Below, one piece after another: positions 7,938 to 15,134 of a DNA stretch of 64,000 nt. The notes beneath the pieces were generated by a model. It was not told the DNA's origin, made no database searches, and saw only the letters and a program-made list of their open reading frames with translations. Position 1 is the first letter of the stretch; each line of letters begins with the position of its first letter. This DNA comes from an uncultured Collinsella sp. (GTDB taxonomy: Bacteria > Actinomycetota > Coriobacteriia > Coriobacteriales > Coriobacteriaceae): assembly GCA_905208635.1 (NCBI GenBank), contig CAJLPX010000012.1:1-64000 (forward strand), given 5' to 3'. The translations under genes and the position numbers were made by a program.

Positions 7938-8579
7938 ATGAAGATCGCTCTGATTAATGAGAATTCTCAGAACTCCAAGAACCCCATGATCGAGGCTGCC
8001 CTTAAGAAGGTTGTCGAGCCCATGGGGCACACCGTCTTTAACTATGGCATGTATGCCGACGCCGGCTCCAAGCCCCTCACCTACGTGCAGAACGGCATTC
8101 TTGCCGCCGTGCTGCTCAACTCCGGTGCCGCCGACTACGTCGTGACCGGCTGCGGCACCGGCGAGGGTGCTATGCTCGCCTGCAACTCCTTCCCTGGCGT
8201 GCTGTGCGGCCATGTTGCCGACCCGCTGGATGCCTATACCTTTGCCCAGGTCAACGATGGCAACGCCGTCGCCATGCCCTTCGCGCTCAAGAACGGCTGG
8301 GGCCAGGAGCTCAACCTCGAGTACACCTTCGAGAAGCTCTTTGGCTTTGGTTCGGGCAACGGCTATCCCGCCGAGCGCGTTGAGCCCGAGCAGCGCAACA
8401 AGAAGATCCTCGATGGCGTGCGCGCTGTGACCATGCGTCCGCTCGTCGACGTCCTGGGCGAGATCGATCAGGACCTGGTGAAGGGCGCACTTGCCGGCGA
8501 GCACTTCCAGGAGTACTTCTTTGCCAACGCCACCGACGAGGTCATCATCGCCAAGGTCAAGGAGATCTTGGGCCTGTAA
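7938..8579 (+). CDS. RpiB/LacA/LacB-family isomerase, probable DHU isomerase (DhuI type)
   Basis: This 213-residue protein has the RpiB/LacAB fold signatures: an N-terminal MKIALINENSQ, VTGCGTGEGAMLACN near residue 75 with the catalytic Cys, and GVLCGHVADPLDA. It is longer than RpiB (about 150 residues) and matches the longer subgroup that includes streptococcal DhuI, which isomerises 4-deoxy-L-threo-5-hexosulose uronate, the product of unsaturated uronate release. Its close coupling to the SDR supports that role, replacing KduI, which is not seen in the window. The start follows GAAAGGTT. A pentose-phosphate isomerase role is less likely. Confidence 0.8.
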   Translation: MKIALINENSQNSKNPMIEAALKKVVEPMGHTVFNYGMYADAGSKPLTYVQNGILAAVLLNSGAADYVVTGCGTGEGAMLACNSFPGVLCGHVADPLDAYTFAQVNDGNAVAMPFALKNGWGQELNLEYTFEKLFGFGSGNGYPAERVEPEQRNKKILDGVRAVTMRPLVDVLGEIDQDLVKGALAGEHFQEYFFANATDEVIIAKVKEILGL

Positions 8580-8621
8580 TAAGGCCCACGGGGCGCACCG
8601 ACCCCCAACAAACCGCCAAGC

Positions 8622-8661
8622 AAAAGGCGCCGCGACGATCCATGTGTCGCGGCGCCTTTTT
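8622..8661. terminator. Strong bidirectional terminator after dhuI
   Basis: AAAAGGCGCCGCGAC at 8622-8636 pairs perfectly with GTCGCGGCGCCTTTT at 8646-8660, followed by further T. The A-run on the left gives a T-run on the other strand, so it can end both dhuI and the convergent flavoprotein operon. Confidence 0.9.
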
Positions 8662-8717
8662 AGATTGGCTATCGCTTGAGTCACCGCAAGGCGGCCGCTC
8701 CCCTATTTGCCAAGAGC

Positions 8718-10667
8718 CTACAGCTCGCAGGCGACCTTGTAGCCGTCGCCGATGGCATCGCGGATGTTGCCGCACTTCTGGGCATCGCCCAGCACGTGGG
8801 TGACAACGCCGGCAGCGGCAAGGTCATCGGCCAGCTTGGTGTTGGGGCGGTAGCCCATGGCAAGCACCAGCGTATCGGCATCGGCGATGGTGTGGATCTC
8901 GCCATCCTTCTCGTAGCTGATGGTGTCCTCGGTAATCTCGGTCACCTTGGCCTCGGTCAGCACGTGAACGCCCTTGGAAAGCATACGCGTGATGAGGACC
9001 GCGCGACCGGCGCCTCCCTCGTTGGCGGCGAGCGTCTTGGTCATCTCGATAACGGTGACGTCGCGGTTTGCCGGCGACAGATCGTTGACCAACGGGGCCA
9101 GGTAATCGGCCGTCTCGCAGCCAACGGTGCCGCCGCCCACAATGACGATCTTCTTGCCCGGGAAAGCCTTGCCGCCCAGCAGGTCATCAGCCGTCATAAC
9201 CTGCTTAAAGCCCTGCATGAAGGCCGGAGCGATGGGCTCGGCGCCATAAGCCAGGACAACCTCGTAGCCCGCGTAGTCACGCTGAATGTCCTCGGCCGAA
9301 AGCTCGGTACCAAAGACGCACGTGACGCCGGCCTCAGCCAGGCGACGATACTGATACTTAATCACGCGGGTGAGTTCCTGCTTTGCCGGCGGAACGGCTG
9401 CGATGCGCATCTCGCCGCCCGGCTCGTCCTGCTTGTCCACGAGCACCACGTTATGGCCGCGCTTGGCGGCAATGTAGGCTGCCTCCATGCCCGCAGGACC
9501 AGCGCCCACAACCAGTACGTTCTTGGCCTCGGCGGCAGGCTCGTAGCCGGCCTCATCGCGCTCCACGTCCGGGTTGACGGTGCAGGAGATGCGCTTGCCA
9601 AACATAATGCCGTTCAGGCAGCGCAGGCAGCCAATGCAGGGGCGGATGTCGTCGGCGTTGCCGGCAGCGGCTTTGTTGCAGAACTCGGCATCACACAGAT
9701 TGGCGCGACCCATCATGCAGATATCGGCAGCACCGTCCTCAATCAGCTCCTCGGCGATCCAAGCCTCGTTAATGCGGCCGACCGTGGCAACGGGAATGTT
9801 GACGTGCTTTTTGATCTCGCGCGAGCAGGCGGCGTGCGAGGCCTGCTGGGTACCGGCGGCGGGAATCGCGGAGCCGCGCTTGATGGTGGTACCACCCGAC
9901 ACATGAATCATGTCGACACCGGCCTTCTCCAGGCGACGCGAGACGTAGATCATGTCGTTGAGGGTCAGGCCGCCATCGGTGTACTCATCGCCCGAAATGC
10001 GGACGTCGATGATAAAGTCCTTGCCGCAGCGCTCGCGAATCTCGGCGATGACTTCGAGCAGGAAGCGCATGCGGGCGTCGAGCGAGCCGCCGTACTCGTC
10101 GGTGCGCTTGTTGTAGAGCGGAGTCAAAAAGCCGCCGAGCATACCGTGGGCGTGCGCCGCGTGGACTTCGACGCCATCGACGCCGGCCTTCTGCATGCGC
10201 ACGGCGGCGTCGCCAAACTGATGCGTGAGCTCGTGAATCTCGTCGACCGTGATGGGGCGCGGTGCCTCGCGGGCGTAAGACGGGCCCACAAAGGACGGAG
10301 CGATCAGGCGAGGCGTGCCCGGAATGTTAAAGGCCATGTAGGCGGGGTGGAAGAGCTGCGGCATGATCTTGCAGCCGTACTCGTGGACGGCCGCGGCGAG
10401 CTTTTCCCAGCCGGGGATAAACGTGTCGTCGTAGCAGCACATGTCACCCGGCAGATAGGTATAGGTAGGCTCGACCGTCACGACCTCGGTGATAATGAGG
10501 CCCACGCTGCCCTTGGCGCGGGCACGGTAATGATCGACCAAGTCGTCGGTCACATAGCCATGATCGGCCAGGTTGGTAGATACCGGCGGCATAAAGACGC
10601 GGTTCTTGACCTCGGTCGTACCGACCTTGATCGGGCTAAAGAGCATCGGGTAGGCGGATGACTCCAT
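8718..10667 (-). CDS. Old Yellow Enzyme/2,4-dienoyl-CoA reductase-type iron-sulfur flavoprotein
   Basis: This 649-residue protein has an N-terminal FMN TIM barrel (FSPIKVGTTEVKNRV, then VEVHAAHAHG and the NKRTDEYGGS motif near 186-195), a [4Fe-4S] site with Cys344, 347, 350 and 362, and a C-terminal FAD/NAD(P) half with GAGPAG at 388-393 and a second GGGTVG dinucleotide motif. This is the layout of 2,4-dienoyl-CoA reductase, 2-enoate reductases and bile-acid or bilirubin ene-reductases, which reduce activated C=C bonds. The Cys spacing CX2CX2C differs from the CX2CX3C of classical members. The start at 10667 follows GAAAGGAA. It ends an operon with GH105, so an unsaturated sugar or aglycone substrate is possible; this is inference. 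Confidence 0.85.
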   Translation of the reverse strand: MESSAYPMLFSPIKVGTTEVKNRVFMPPVSTNLADHGYVTDDLVDHYRARAKGSVGLIITEVVTVEPTYTYLPGDMCCYDDTFIPGWEKLAAAVHEYGCKIMPQLFHPAYMAFNIPGTPRLIAPSFVGPSYAREAPRPITVDEIHELTHQFGDAAVRMQKAGVDGVEVHAAHAHGMLGGFLTPLYNKRTDEYGGSLDARMRFLLEVIAEIRERCGKDFIIDVRISGDEYTDGGLTLNDMIYVSRRLEKAGVDMIHVSGGTTIKRGSAIPAAGTQQASHAACSREIKKHVNIPVATVGRINEAWIAEELIEDGAADICMMGRANLCDAEFCNKAAAGNADDIRPCIGCLRCLNGIMFGKRISCTVNPDVERDEAGYEPAAEAKNVLVVGAGPAGMEAAYIAAKRGHNVVLVDKQDEPGGEMRIAAVPPAKQELTRVIKYQYRRLAEAGVTCVFGTELSAEDIQRDYAGYEVVLAYGAEPIAPAFMQGFKQVMTADDLLGGKAFPGKKIVIVGGGTVGCETADYLAPLVNDLSPANRDVTVIEMTKTLAANEGGAGRAVLITRMLSKGVHVLTEAKVTEITEDTISYEKDGEIHTIADADTLVLAMGYRPNTKLADDLAAAGVVTHVLGDAQKCGNIRDAIGDGYKVACEL

Positions 10668-10696
10668 ACAGGCTTCCTTTCGTTTAAGCCGCTCGG

Positions 10697-10846
10697 CGGC
10701 AGTTGCTAACTTACTTATCGTATCAGCAACTGCCGTATCCGCACTCGCTCGCACTCCTCATCTTCAATCCCGACCCTAAAAAAGCTGCGGTGGAATACGG
10801 AGTAGATGAGGCTTCTGACAGCCAAAACAGTCCGTATTCCACCGCA
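10697..10846. repeat. Two inverted repeats between the flavoprotein genes
   Basis: The 197-bp gap holds CGGCAGTTGCT 10697-10707 paired with 10725-10735 (11 bp) and a stronger 16-bp perfect repeat, TGCGGTGGAATACGGA 10786-10801 with 10831-10846. They lie within an operon transcribed leftward and lack T-runs, so they may be RNA-processing or stability structures between the two flavoprotein cistrons. Confidence 0.7.
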
Positions 10847-10864
10847 ACTGATGGTTGGTATGTA

Positions 10865-12082
10865 TTAGAGGCCCAGGTAGCTGGTCGTGCCTTCGACGGC
10901 GAGCTTGGCGCCGGCTACGGCATGAACCACGGTGAGCGGGCCGTTGACCACGTCGCCGGCGGCAAAGACGCCCGGCACGGTGGTCATGCCGTGCTCATCG
11001 ACCGAAAGAAGGCCGCGATGGTCGGTCTCCAGACCGCCCGTCGTAAGCACCAGCTTGTCCTTGGGCACCTGCGAGGCCGCGATCACCACGGTGTCGGCAG
11101 ACACATGGTCGAGCTCTTCCTCGTAGCCCACCACGTTGTCGTCCTCGTCAAAGATAGCCGTCTCGAACACCGGACCGTTATCGTCGATGGCGCAGATCGC
11201 CTTGCCGCGCACGATCTCGGCACCGTCAAGCTCGGTCAGCTCCACCTCGTCATCGATGGCCGAGATATGGCGCGATCGGGCATACACGGTAACCTTGCGA
11301 GCACCCGAGCGCAGGGCCGTGCGGGCAACATCCATGGCCACGTTGCCGGCGCCGATAACCGCCACGTTCTGACCGATCGCCACGCTCGTGGGATCGACCA
11401 GGTAATCGATACCAAACAGTACGTTGCCACGCGACTCGCCGGGAATACCCAGCTTGCGGGCGCGCCAGGTACCGGTACCGACAAAGACCGCATCGTAGCC
11501 GTCGCGCAGCAGGTCGTCGATATGCAGCGCGCCGCCAATGGTGGTCGAGGGACGGACGCGTACGCCAAGCGAGCACATCACGTGGCGGTACTTTTGCACG
11601 AGAGCACGGGGCAGGCGAAACTCGGGGATGCCGTACTCCAGCACGCCGCCGATCTCGGGGCGCTGCTCAAACACCGTGACGGCACAGCCCAGCTGGGCCA
11701 TCTTAATGGCCACGGTAATGCCGGCAGGACCGGAACCGACCACGGCAACCTGCTTGCCGCACGACGGCGCCGGCTTCCACTCCTTGCGATCCAAATACGC
11801 TGTCGAGATATAGTTCTCGATGCTCGAGAAATGCACCGGCGCGCCCTTGCGGCCCTGGATGCACGCGCCCTCGCACTGGCCCGAATGGTTGCAGATCATG
11901 GAACAGACCGCGCTCATGGGGTTGTTCTGGAACAGCAGCTCACCCGCCTCCTGAAGCCGGCGCTGCTTGAACAGATCGATGATCTGCGGGATAGGCGTCT
12001 GAACCGGGCAGCCTTTAAGCTGACAGAACGCCTTTTTGCAACCTAGGCAGCGGTTCGCTTCCTCAACAATATGAATAGCCAT
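10865..12082 (-). CDS. GltD-like FAD-dependent oxidoreductase with N-terminal iron-sulfur domain
   Basis: This 405-residue protein begins with the Fer4_20-type double-cluster domain (Cys12, 15, 20, 25 and Cys60, 64, 70, 74) found in glutamate synthase small subunit and the N-terminus of dihydropyrimidine dehydrogenase. An FAD motif GSGPAG follows near residue 115 and an NAD(P) motif GAGNVAMD near 250, and it ends with the FAD motif GVFAAGDVV. It would take electrons from NAD(P)H and pass them through clusters to a partner. No glutamate synthase large subunit is nearby; the partner is probably the Old-Yellow-Enzyme-type flavoprotein encoded next. The start follows AGAGGGG. Confidence 0.85.
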   Translation of the reverse strand: MAIHIVEEANRCLGCKKAFCQLKGCPVQTPIPQIIDLFKQRRLQEAGELLFQNNPMSAVCSMICNHSGQCEGACIQGRKGAPVHFSSIENYISTAYLDRKEWKPAPSCGKQVAVVGSGPAGITVAIKMAQLGCAVTVFEQRPEIGGVLEYGIPEFRLPRALVQKYRHVMCSLGVRVRPSTTIGGALHIDDLLRDGYDAVFVGTGTWRARKLGIPGESRGNVLFGIDYLVDPTSVAIGQNVAVIGAGNVAMDVARTALRSGARKVTVYARSRHISAIDDEVELTELDGAEIVRGKAICAIDDNGPVFETAIFDEDDNVVGYEEELDHVSADTVVIAASQVPKDKLVLTTGGLETDHRGLLSVDEHGMTTVPGVFAAGDVVNGPLTVVHAVAGAKLAVEGTTSYLGL

Positions 12083-12133
12083 CGGTACCCCTCTTTGACC
12101 TCTGCGGCAATCTCTTTCGCCCAGCCTGCTTTG

Positions 12134-13051
12134 TTACAGAATCACGTGCTCGCACATCACGCTGTGCCCCATGCGCAGCAGCTCGTCGCGCGAACGCTCG
12201 ACCGTGGACGGTGTGCTGTTCTCGATAACGGTCATAATGCCCGGTCGCGCGGCCGCGGCCCAAGCGGCAATAGCCTCAAAATCAAAGTTTCCGCACGTAC
12301 AGGCGCCGTGGCATACCAAACGAGAGCCCGAGCCATCACACCAGCCATCCTGGTCCTCGTTGTCTACGATCTCGTAGTCCTTGGCATGCAGCACGCGAAT
12401 CTTGCTGCCGCACAAGTGCAACATGCGCGACACCTGCTCGGAAGCCTCACCGACAATCGTGGGATGCAGTAGCGACACCGGATCGTAGATCACGCCGAGT
12501 GCGGTGCTCGAAACGCGCTCCAGAACCTCGCGGCAGCGCTCGGGCGTATTGACGATCTCATTCCAACCGGGCTCGATCAGAAGCTCGCCGCCCTCTTTTT
12601 CGGCCATCGAGCACACGCGTGCGAGTCCTTTGCAAAACGCATCGAGCGCAGCGGCCGAAAAACGGTCATCGGCCATCTTGTTCTGCGCGTTAGGGCGCCC
12701 CGTCTCGGTCCCCACCGGACAGCCCCCAAGCCAGCGCGCGAACCTCAGGCACGCCTCGTACTCGGCATAGGTATCCACCAGTTGATTCTGATCGGGCGTT
12801 GCCAGGTTTTTATAGCAGCCGAGCACCGCCACCTGCACGCCGTTGGTGTCGAGCACCTCGCGCAGATGGTCGGCGAGTTCGTGCGTAAGGCCGGAACGGT
12901 TAATGCCAAAGGACTTGTAGAGTACTTTGCTCGGCAGCTGAATGCATGAGAAACCCAGTTTGCCCGCCATGCGAATGCGCTCCTCGACCGTACCCTCGGG
13001 CAGGTCGTGCAGGCGCACGCCGACGCTCAGTGCGCCTTTTGACTGCGCCAT
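12134..13051 (-). CDS. Sugar phosphate isomerase/epimerase-like TIM barrel protein
   Basis: This 305-residue protein belongs to the xylose-isomerase-like TIM barrel (AP endonuclease 2) superfamily. The barrel start (GVRLHDLPEG, then KLGFSCIQLP) is visible, and probable metal ligands are Glu in LLIEPGWNE, Asp in VIYDPVSLL, His in RVLHAKDYE and Glu in TVIENS. The substrate is unknown: members epimerise ketoses, dehydrate inosose or cleave C-glycosides. It starts 2 bp after the GH105 stop with AAGGAGG in the end of that gene, so the two are translationally coupled. That context suggests it acts on the monosaccharide released by GH105 or a derivative. Confidence 0.8.
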   Translation of the reverse strand: MAQSKGALSVGVRLHDLPEGTVEERIRMAGKLGFSCIQLPSKVLYKSFGINRSGLTHELADHLREVLDTNGVQVAVLGCYKNLATPDQNQLVDTYAEYEACLRFARWLGGCPVGTETGRPNAQNKMADDRFSAAALDAFCKGLARVCSMAEKEGGELLIEPGWNEIVNTPERCREVLERVSSTALGVIYDPVSLLHPTIVGEASEQVSRMLHLCGSKIRVLHAKDYEIVDNEDQDGWCDGSGSRLVCHGACTCGNFDFEAIAAWAAAARPGIMTVIENSTPSTVERSRDELLRMGHSVMCEHVIL

Positions 13052-13053
13052 GC

Positions 13054-14289
13054 CTAGACCTCCTTGCACGCATTGATGCCCGGCGTGTAGCCGCCAAACG
13101 GGTCATCGATGGAGCACACGCCCGAAGGGGCGAGCGGATCGCGCTTACCGGCCAACTTGTCATGATGCATGGTCTCGATATAGGCGAGCACCAGCGGCGC
13201 CACGCCCTTCGCGTCGTTTTTGACGACGGGCTCGCTCATGTAGTAGCCAAACGTGCCCTCGCGGTGCGCGGTGTTGCCAAGACCCGCCACCAGGCAGATG
13301 TTGTCGAGCGCCAGCTGTCCTTCGCGCTCGGACAGGCACGTGTCGCAGATGCCGTCAAACGCACGGCGGCCGTACTGGTAGTAGCGCTCGCCCAGCACGC
13401 CCAGGCGCACGCCCTTCATGATGGCGTTGGCAAAGATGGCGCTGCCCGACTCCTCCAGATAGTTGGGGGCGATATTGGGCAGGTTGATGACCTGGTGCCA
13501 CATGCCGGTCTTCTCGTCCTGATACGGCAGCATGGCGTCGATCAGGTCGTGGAACATCTTGCGGATCTCGTCCTTCTCGGCCGACATCGAGGGCGGCATG
13601 AGCTCCCAGGTATCGATGAGCGCCATGGCGAACCAGCCCTCGGCGCGCAGCCAGAAGTTGGCCGAAAGGCCGGTGACGGGATCGCACCAGAACTGCTTGC
13701 GGCTCGCGTCGTAGGCGTGATAGTACAGGCCGTTGAGGGGGTTGCGCATCAAATCGTGCACCACTTGGAACATATGGAAGCTATCCGAGCAGGCACGGCG
13801 GTTGTGGAAGCTCAGCTCGTACTGCATGTAGAACGGCTGCGCCATGTACATGCCGTCGAGCCAGATCTGGTTGGGGTAGACGGCCTTGTGCCAAAACACA
13901 CCCTCTTTGGTACGCGGCTGGGTTTCGAGCTGACGATAGATGGTATCCATGGCGGCACGGTACTTGGGCTTGCCCACCAGGTCATAGAGTTTGTAGAGGG
14001 TTTTGCCCGCGTTGACGTTGTCGAGGTTGTACTCCTGGGGATCGTAATGCTTGATGGTGCCGTCATCCTGGACAAAGAAGTCGATATAGTCGTCGGCGAA
14101 GGTCAGGTAACGCTGCTCGCCGGTGATCTCGTACAGCTCGATGAGTGCCTTGATCATGCAGCCGTCAATGTAATTCCAGGTGTTCTCCTTGCCGGCGCGA
14201 AGCTTTTCGATATTCCAGGCCGGCGCCTGAGGCGTAGAGGTCTCGATCAACTGCTCGATATAACGGTCCAGAATCTGATTGCAACCCAT
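13054..14289 (-). CDS. GH105 (GH88-like) unsaturated rhamnogalacturonyl/galacturonyl hydrolase
   Basis: This 411-residue protein is an (alpha/alpha)6-barrel enzyme that releases the 4,5-unsaturated uronate from the non-reducing end of oligosaccharides made by pectate or rhamnogalacturonan lyases, by hydrating the vinyl ether. Family marks are IWLDGMYMAQPF near residue 130 with the catalytic Asp, FWLRAEGWFAMAL near 210, and YLEESGSAIFANAIM. Length fits GH105 and no signal peptide is present, so it acts in the cytoplasm on imported substrate. The start follows AGAGGGG. Its product is the substrate of the DhuI/DhuD branch. It heads an operon with two operators just upstream. Confidence 0.9.
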   Translation of the reverse strand: MGCNQILDRYIEQLIETSTPQAPAWNIEKLRAGKENTWNYIDGCMIKALIELYEITGEQRYLTFADDYIDFFVQDDGTIKHYDPQEYNLDNVNAGKTLYKLYDLVGKPKYRAAMDTIYRQLETQPRTKEGVFWHKAVYPNQIWLDGMYMAQPFYMQYELSFHNRRACSDSFHMFQVVHDLMRNPLNGLYYHAYDASRKQFWCDPVTGLSANFWLRAEGWFAMALIDTWELMPPSMSAEKDEIRKMFHDLIDAMLPYQDEKTGMWHQVINLPNIAPNYLEESGSAIFANAIMKGVRLGVLGERYYQYGRRAFDGICDTCLSEREGQLALDNICLVAGLGNTAHREGTFGYYMSEPVVKNDAKGVAPLVLAYIETMHHDKLAGKRDPLAPSGVCSIDDPFGGYTPGINACKEV

Positions 14290-14316
14290 TGCTGTCCCCT
14301 CTGACGTTATTGATGG

Positions 14317-14410
14317 GTGAACGTTTCCCCTAGTGTAACGCGAACGGGGATTATAGGGTGAACGTTAACCCTATAATCCCCGTGAACGGCAAACTTTTAA
14401 CGGCAAACGG
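14317..14410 (-). promoter_or_regulatory. GH105 operon promoter: two TGAACGTT operators, one inside a 15-bp palindrome
   Basis: GTGAACGTTTCC lies at 14317-14328 and GTGAACGTTAAC at 14358-14369, centres 41 bp apart. The second is the loop of a perfect 15-bp inverted repeat, 14345-14359 with 14368-14382, whose arms contain TATAAT-like sequences. A third motif, GTGAACGG at 14382-14389 with AACGG repeats to 14410, resembles the box shared with the MFS, uxaC and ebgA promoters and runs into the end of the SGNH gene. The palindrome may also end that gene's transcript. Confidence 0.6.
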
Positions 14411-15065
14411 CGGTGAGGCCCGCAGCGATGCGATGCGCCAGGCGCTCATAGCCGGCAGGGCTGTAATGCAGACCGTCCGGCATGTAGAGCTCGCGGTGCT
14501 CCGGCAAAAACGGGCTGATACCGCTTTGCGCATAGAGGTCGATCACCGGCACCGAGTAGCGGTCGCAAACCTCCAGCATCGCCTGCACATAGGCGTCTTG
14601 CGTCAGGCCCAGATGGTTGGCCTCGTTGCTTGCCGGGATATCCTTCTCGTGCTTTCCGCTCGTCTTGCACGGCGTCATAAGCACGAGCCTCAACCGGGGC
14701 GAGCGAGCCGTGATGGTACGGATGAGATAATCGAGCGCGCCATAGAACTCGTGTACGTCGGTGCTGCCCGGCTCGCCTAGCGGCACGTTACGGCTAAAGT
14801 CGTTAACGCCGCCAAAGACGATGCAGACGTCTGCCGCGTGATCGATGCCGTCCAAACGCTCGACAAACGAATCGGTACGGTCGGCCTTGACGGCAATACG
14901 CGAACCCTTAATACCAAAATTCTCGACCGTAGCGCCGCCCAGCAGCGCTCCTAGATGCGAAGTCCAGGAGATATCGTTGCCTCCCCCACCGCATCCGTTA
15001 TCGCCCCAGGTGGTCGAGTCGCCAAAGCAGCAGATGGTCGATTCGCTCAAGTTTTTCGGTTCCAT
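14397..15065 (-). CDS. SGNH/GDSL-family esterase, probable pectin or rhamnogalacturonan acetylesterase
   Basis: This 222-residue SGNH hydrolase has block I CFGDSTTWGDN (catalytic Ser), block III FGGVNDF (Asn) and block V MPDGLHYSPAGYE (catalytic Asp and His). Small cytoplasmic enzymes of this family remove acetyl groups from carbohydrates. No signal peptide is present. The start at 15065 follows GAGGAG; the frame extends 20 codons upstream without a better site. It lies 69 bp after the pectinesterase fusion gene on the same strand, so acetyl removal from galacturonan oligomers is the likely role, inferred from context. Confidence 0.83.
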   Translation of the reverse strand: MEPKNLSESTICCFGDSTTWGDNGCGGGGNDISWTSHLGALLGGATVENFGIKGSRIAVKADRTDSFVERLDGIDHAADVCIVFGGVNDFSRNVPLGEPGSTDVHEFYGALDYLIRTITARSPRLRLVLMTPCKTSGKHEKDIPASNEANHLGLTQDAYVQAMLEVCDRYSVPVIDLYAQSGISPFLPEHRELYMPDGLHYSPAGYERLAHRIAAGLTAVCR

Positions 15066-15134
15066 ATTCTTCTCCTCACCCGCACACCGGCGGTCATACA
15101 GGTACATACCGTTCATTTGCAACATACCGAAGGA

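Noticed and set aside
8676..10661. Long plus-strand frame opposite the Old-Yellow-Enzyme gene
   Set aside because: The minus-strand protein has complete FMN, Fe-S and FAD motifs; the plus-strand translation is low-complexity and matches no family.
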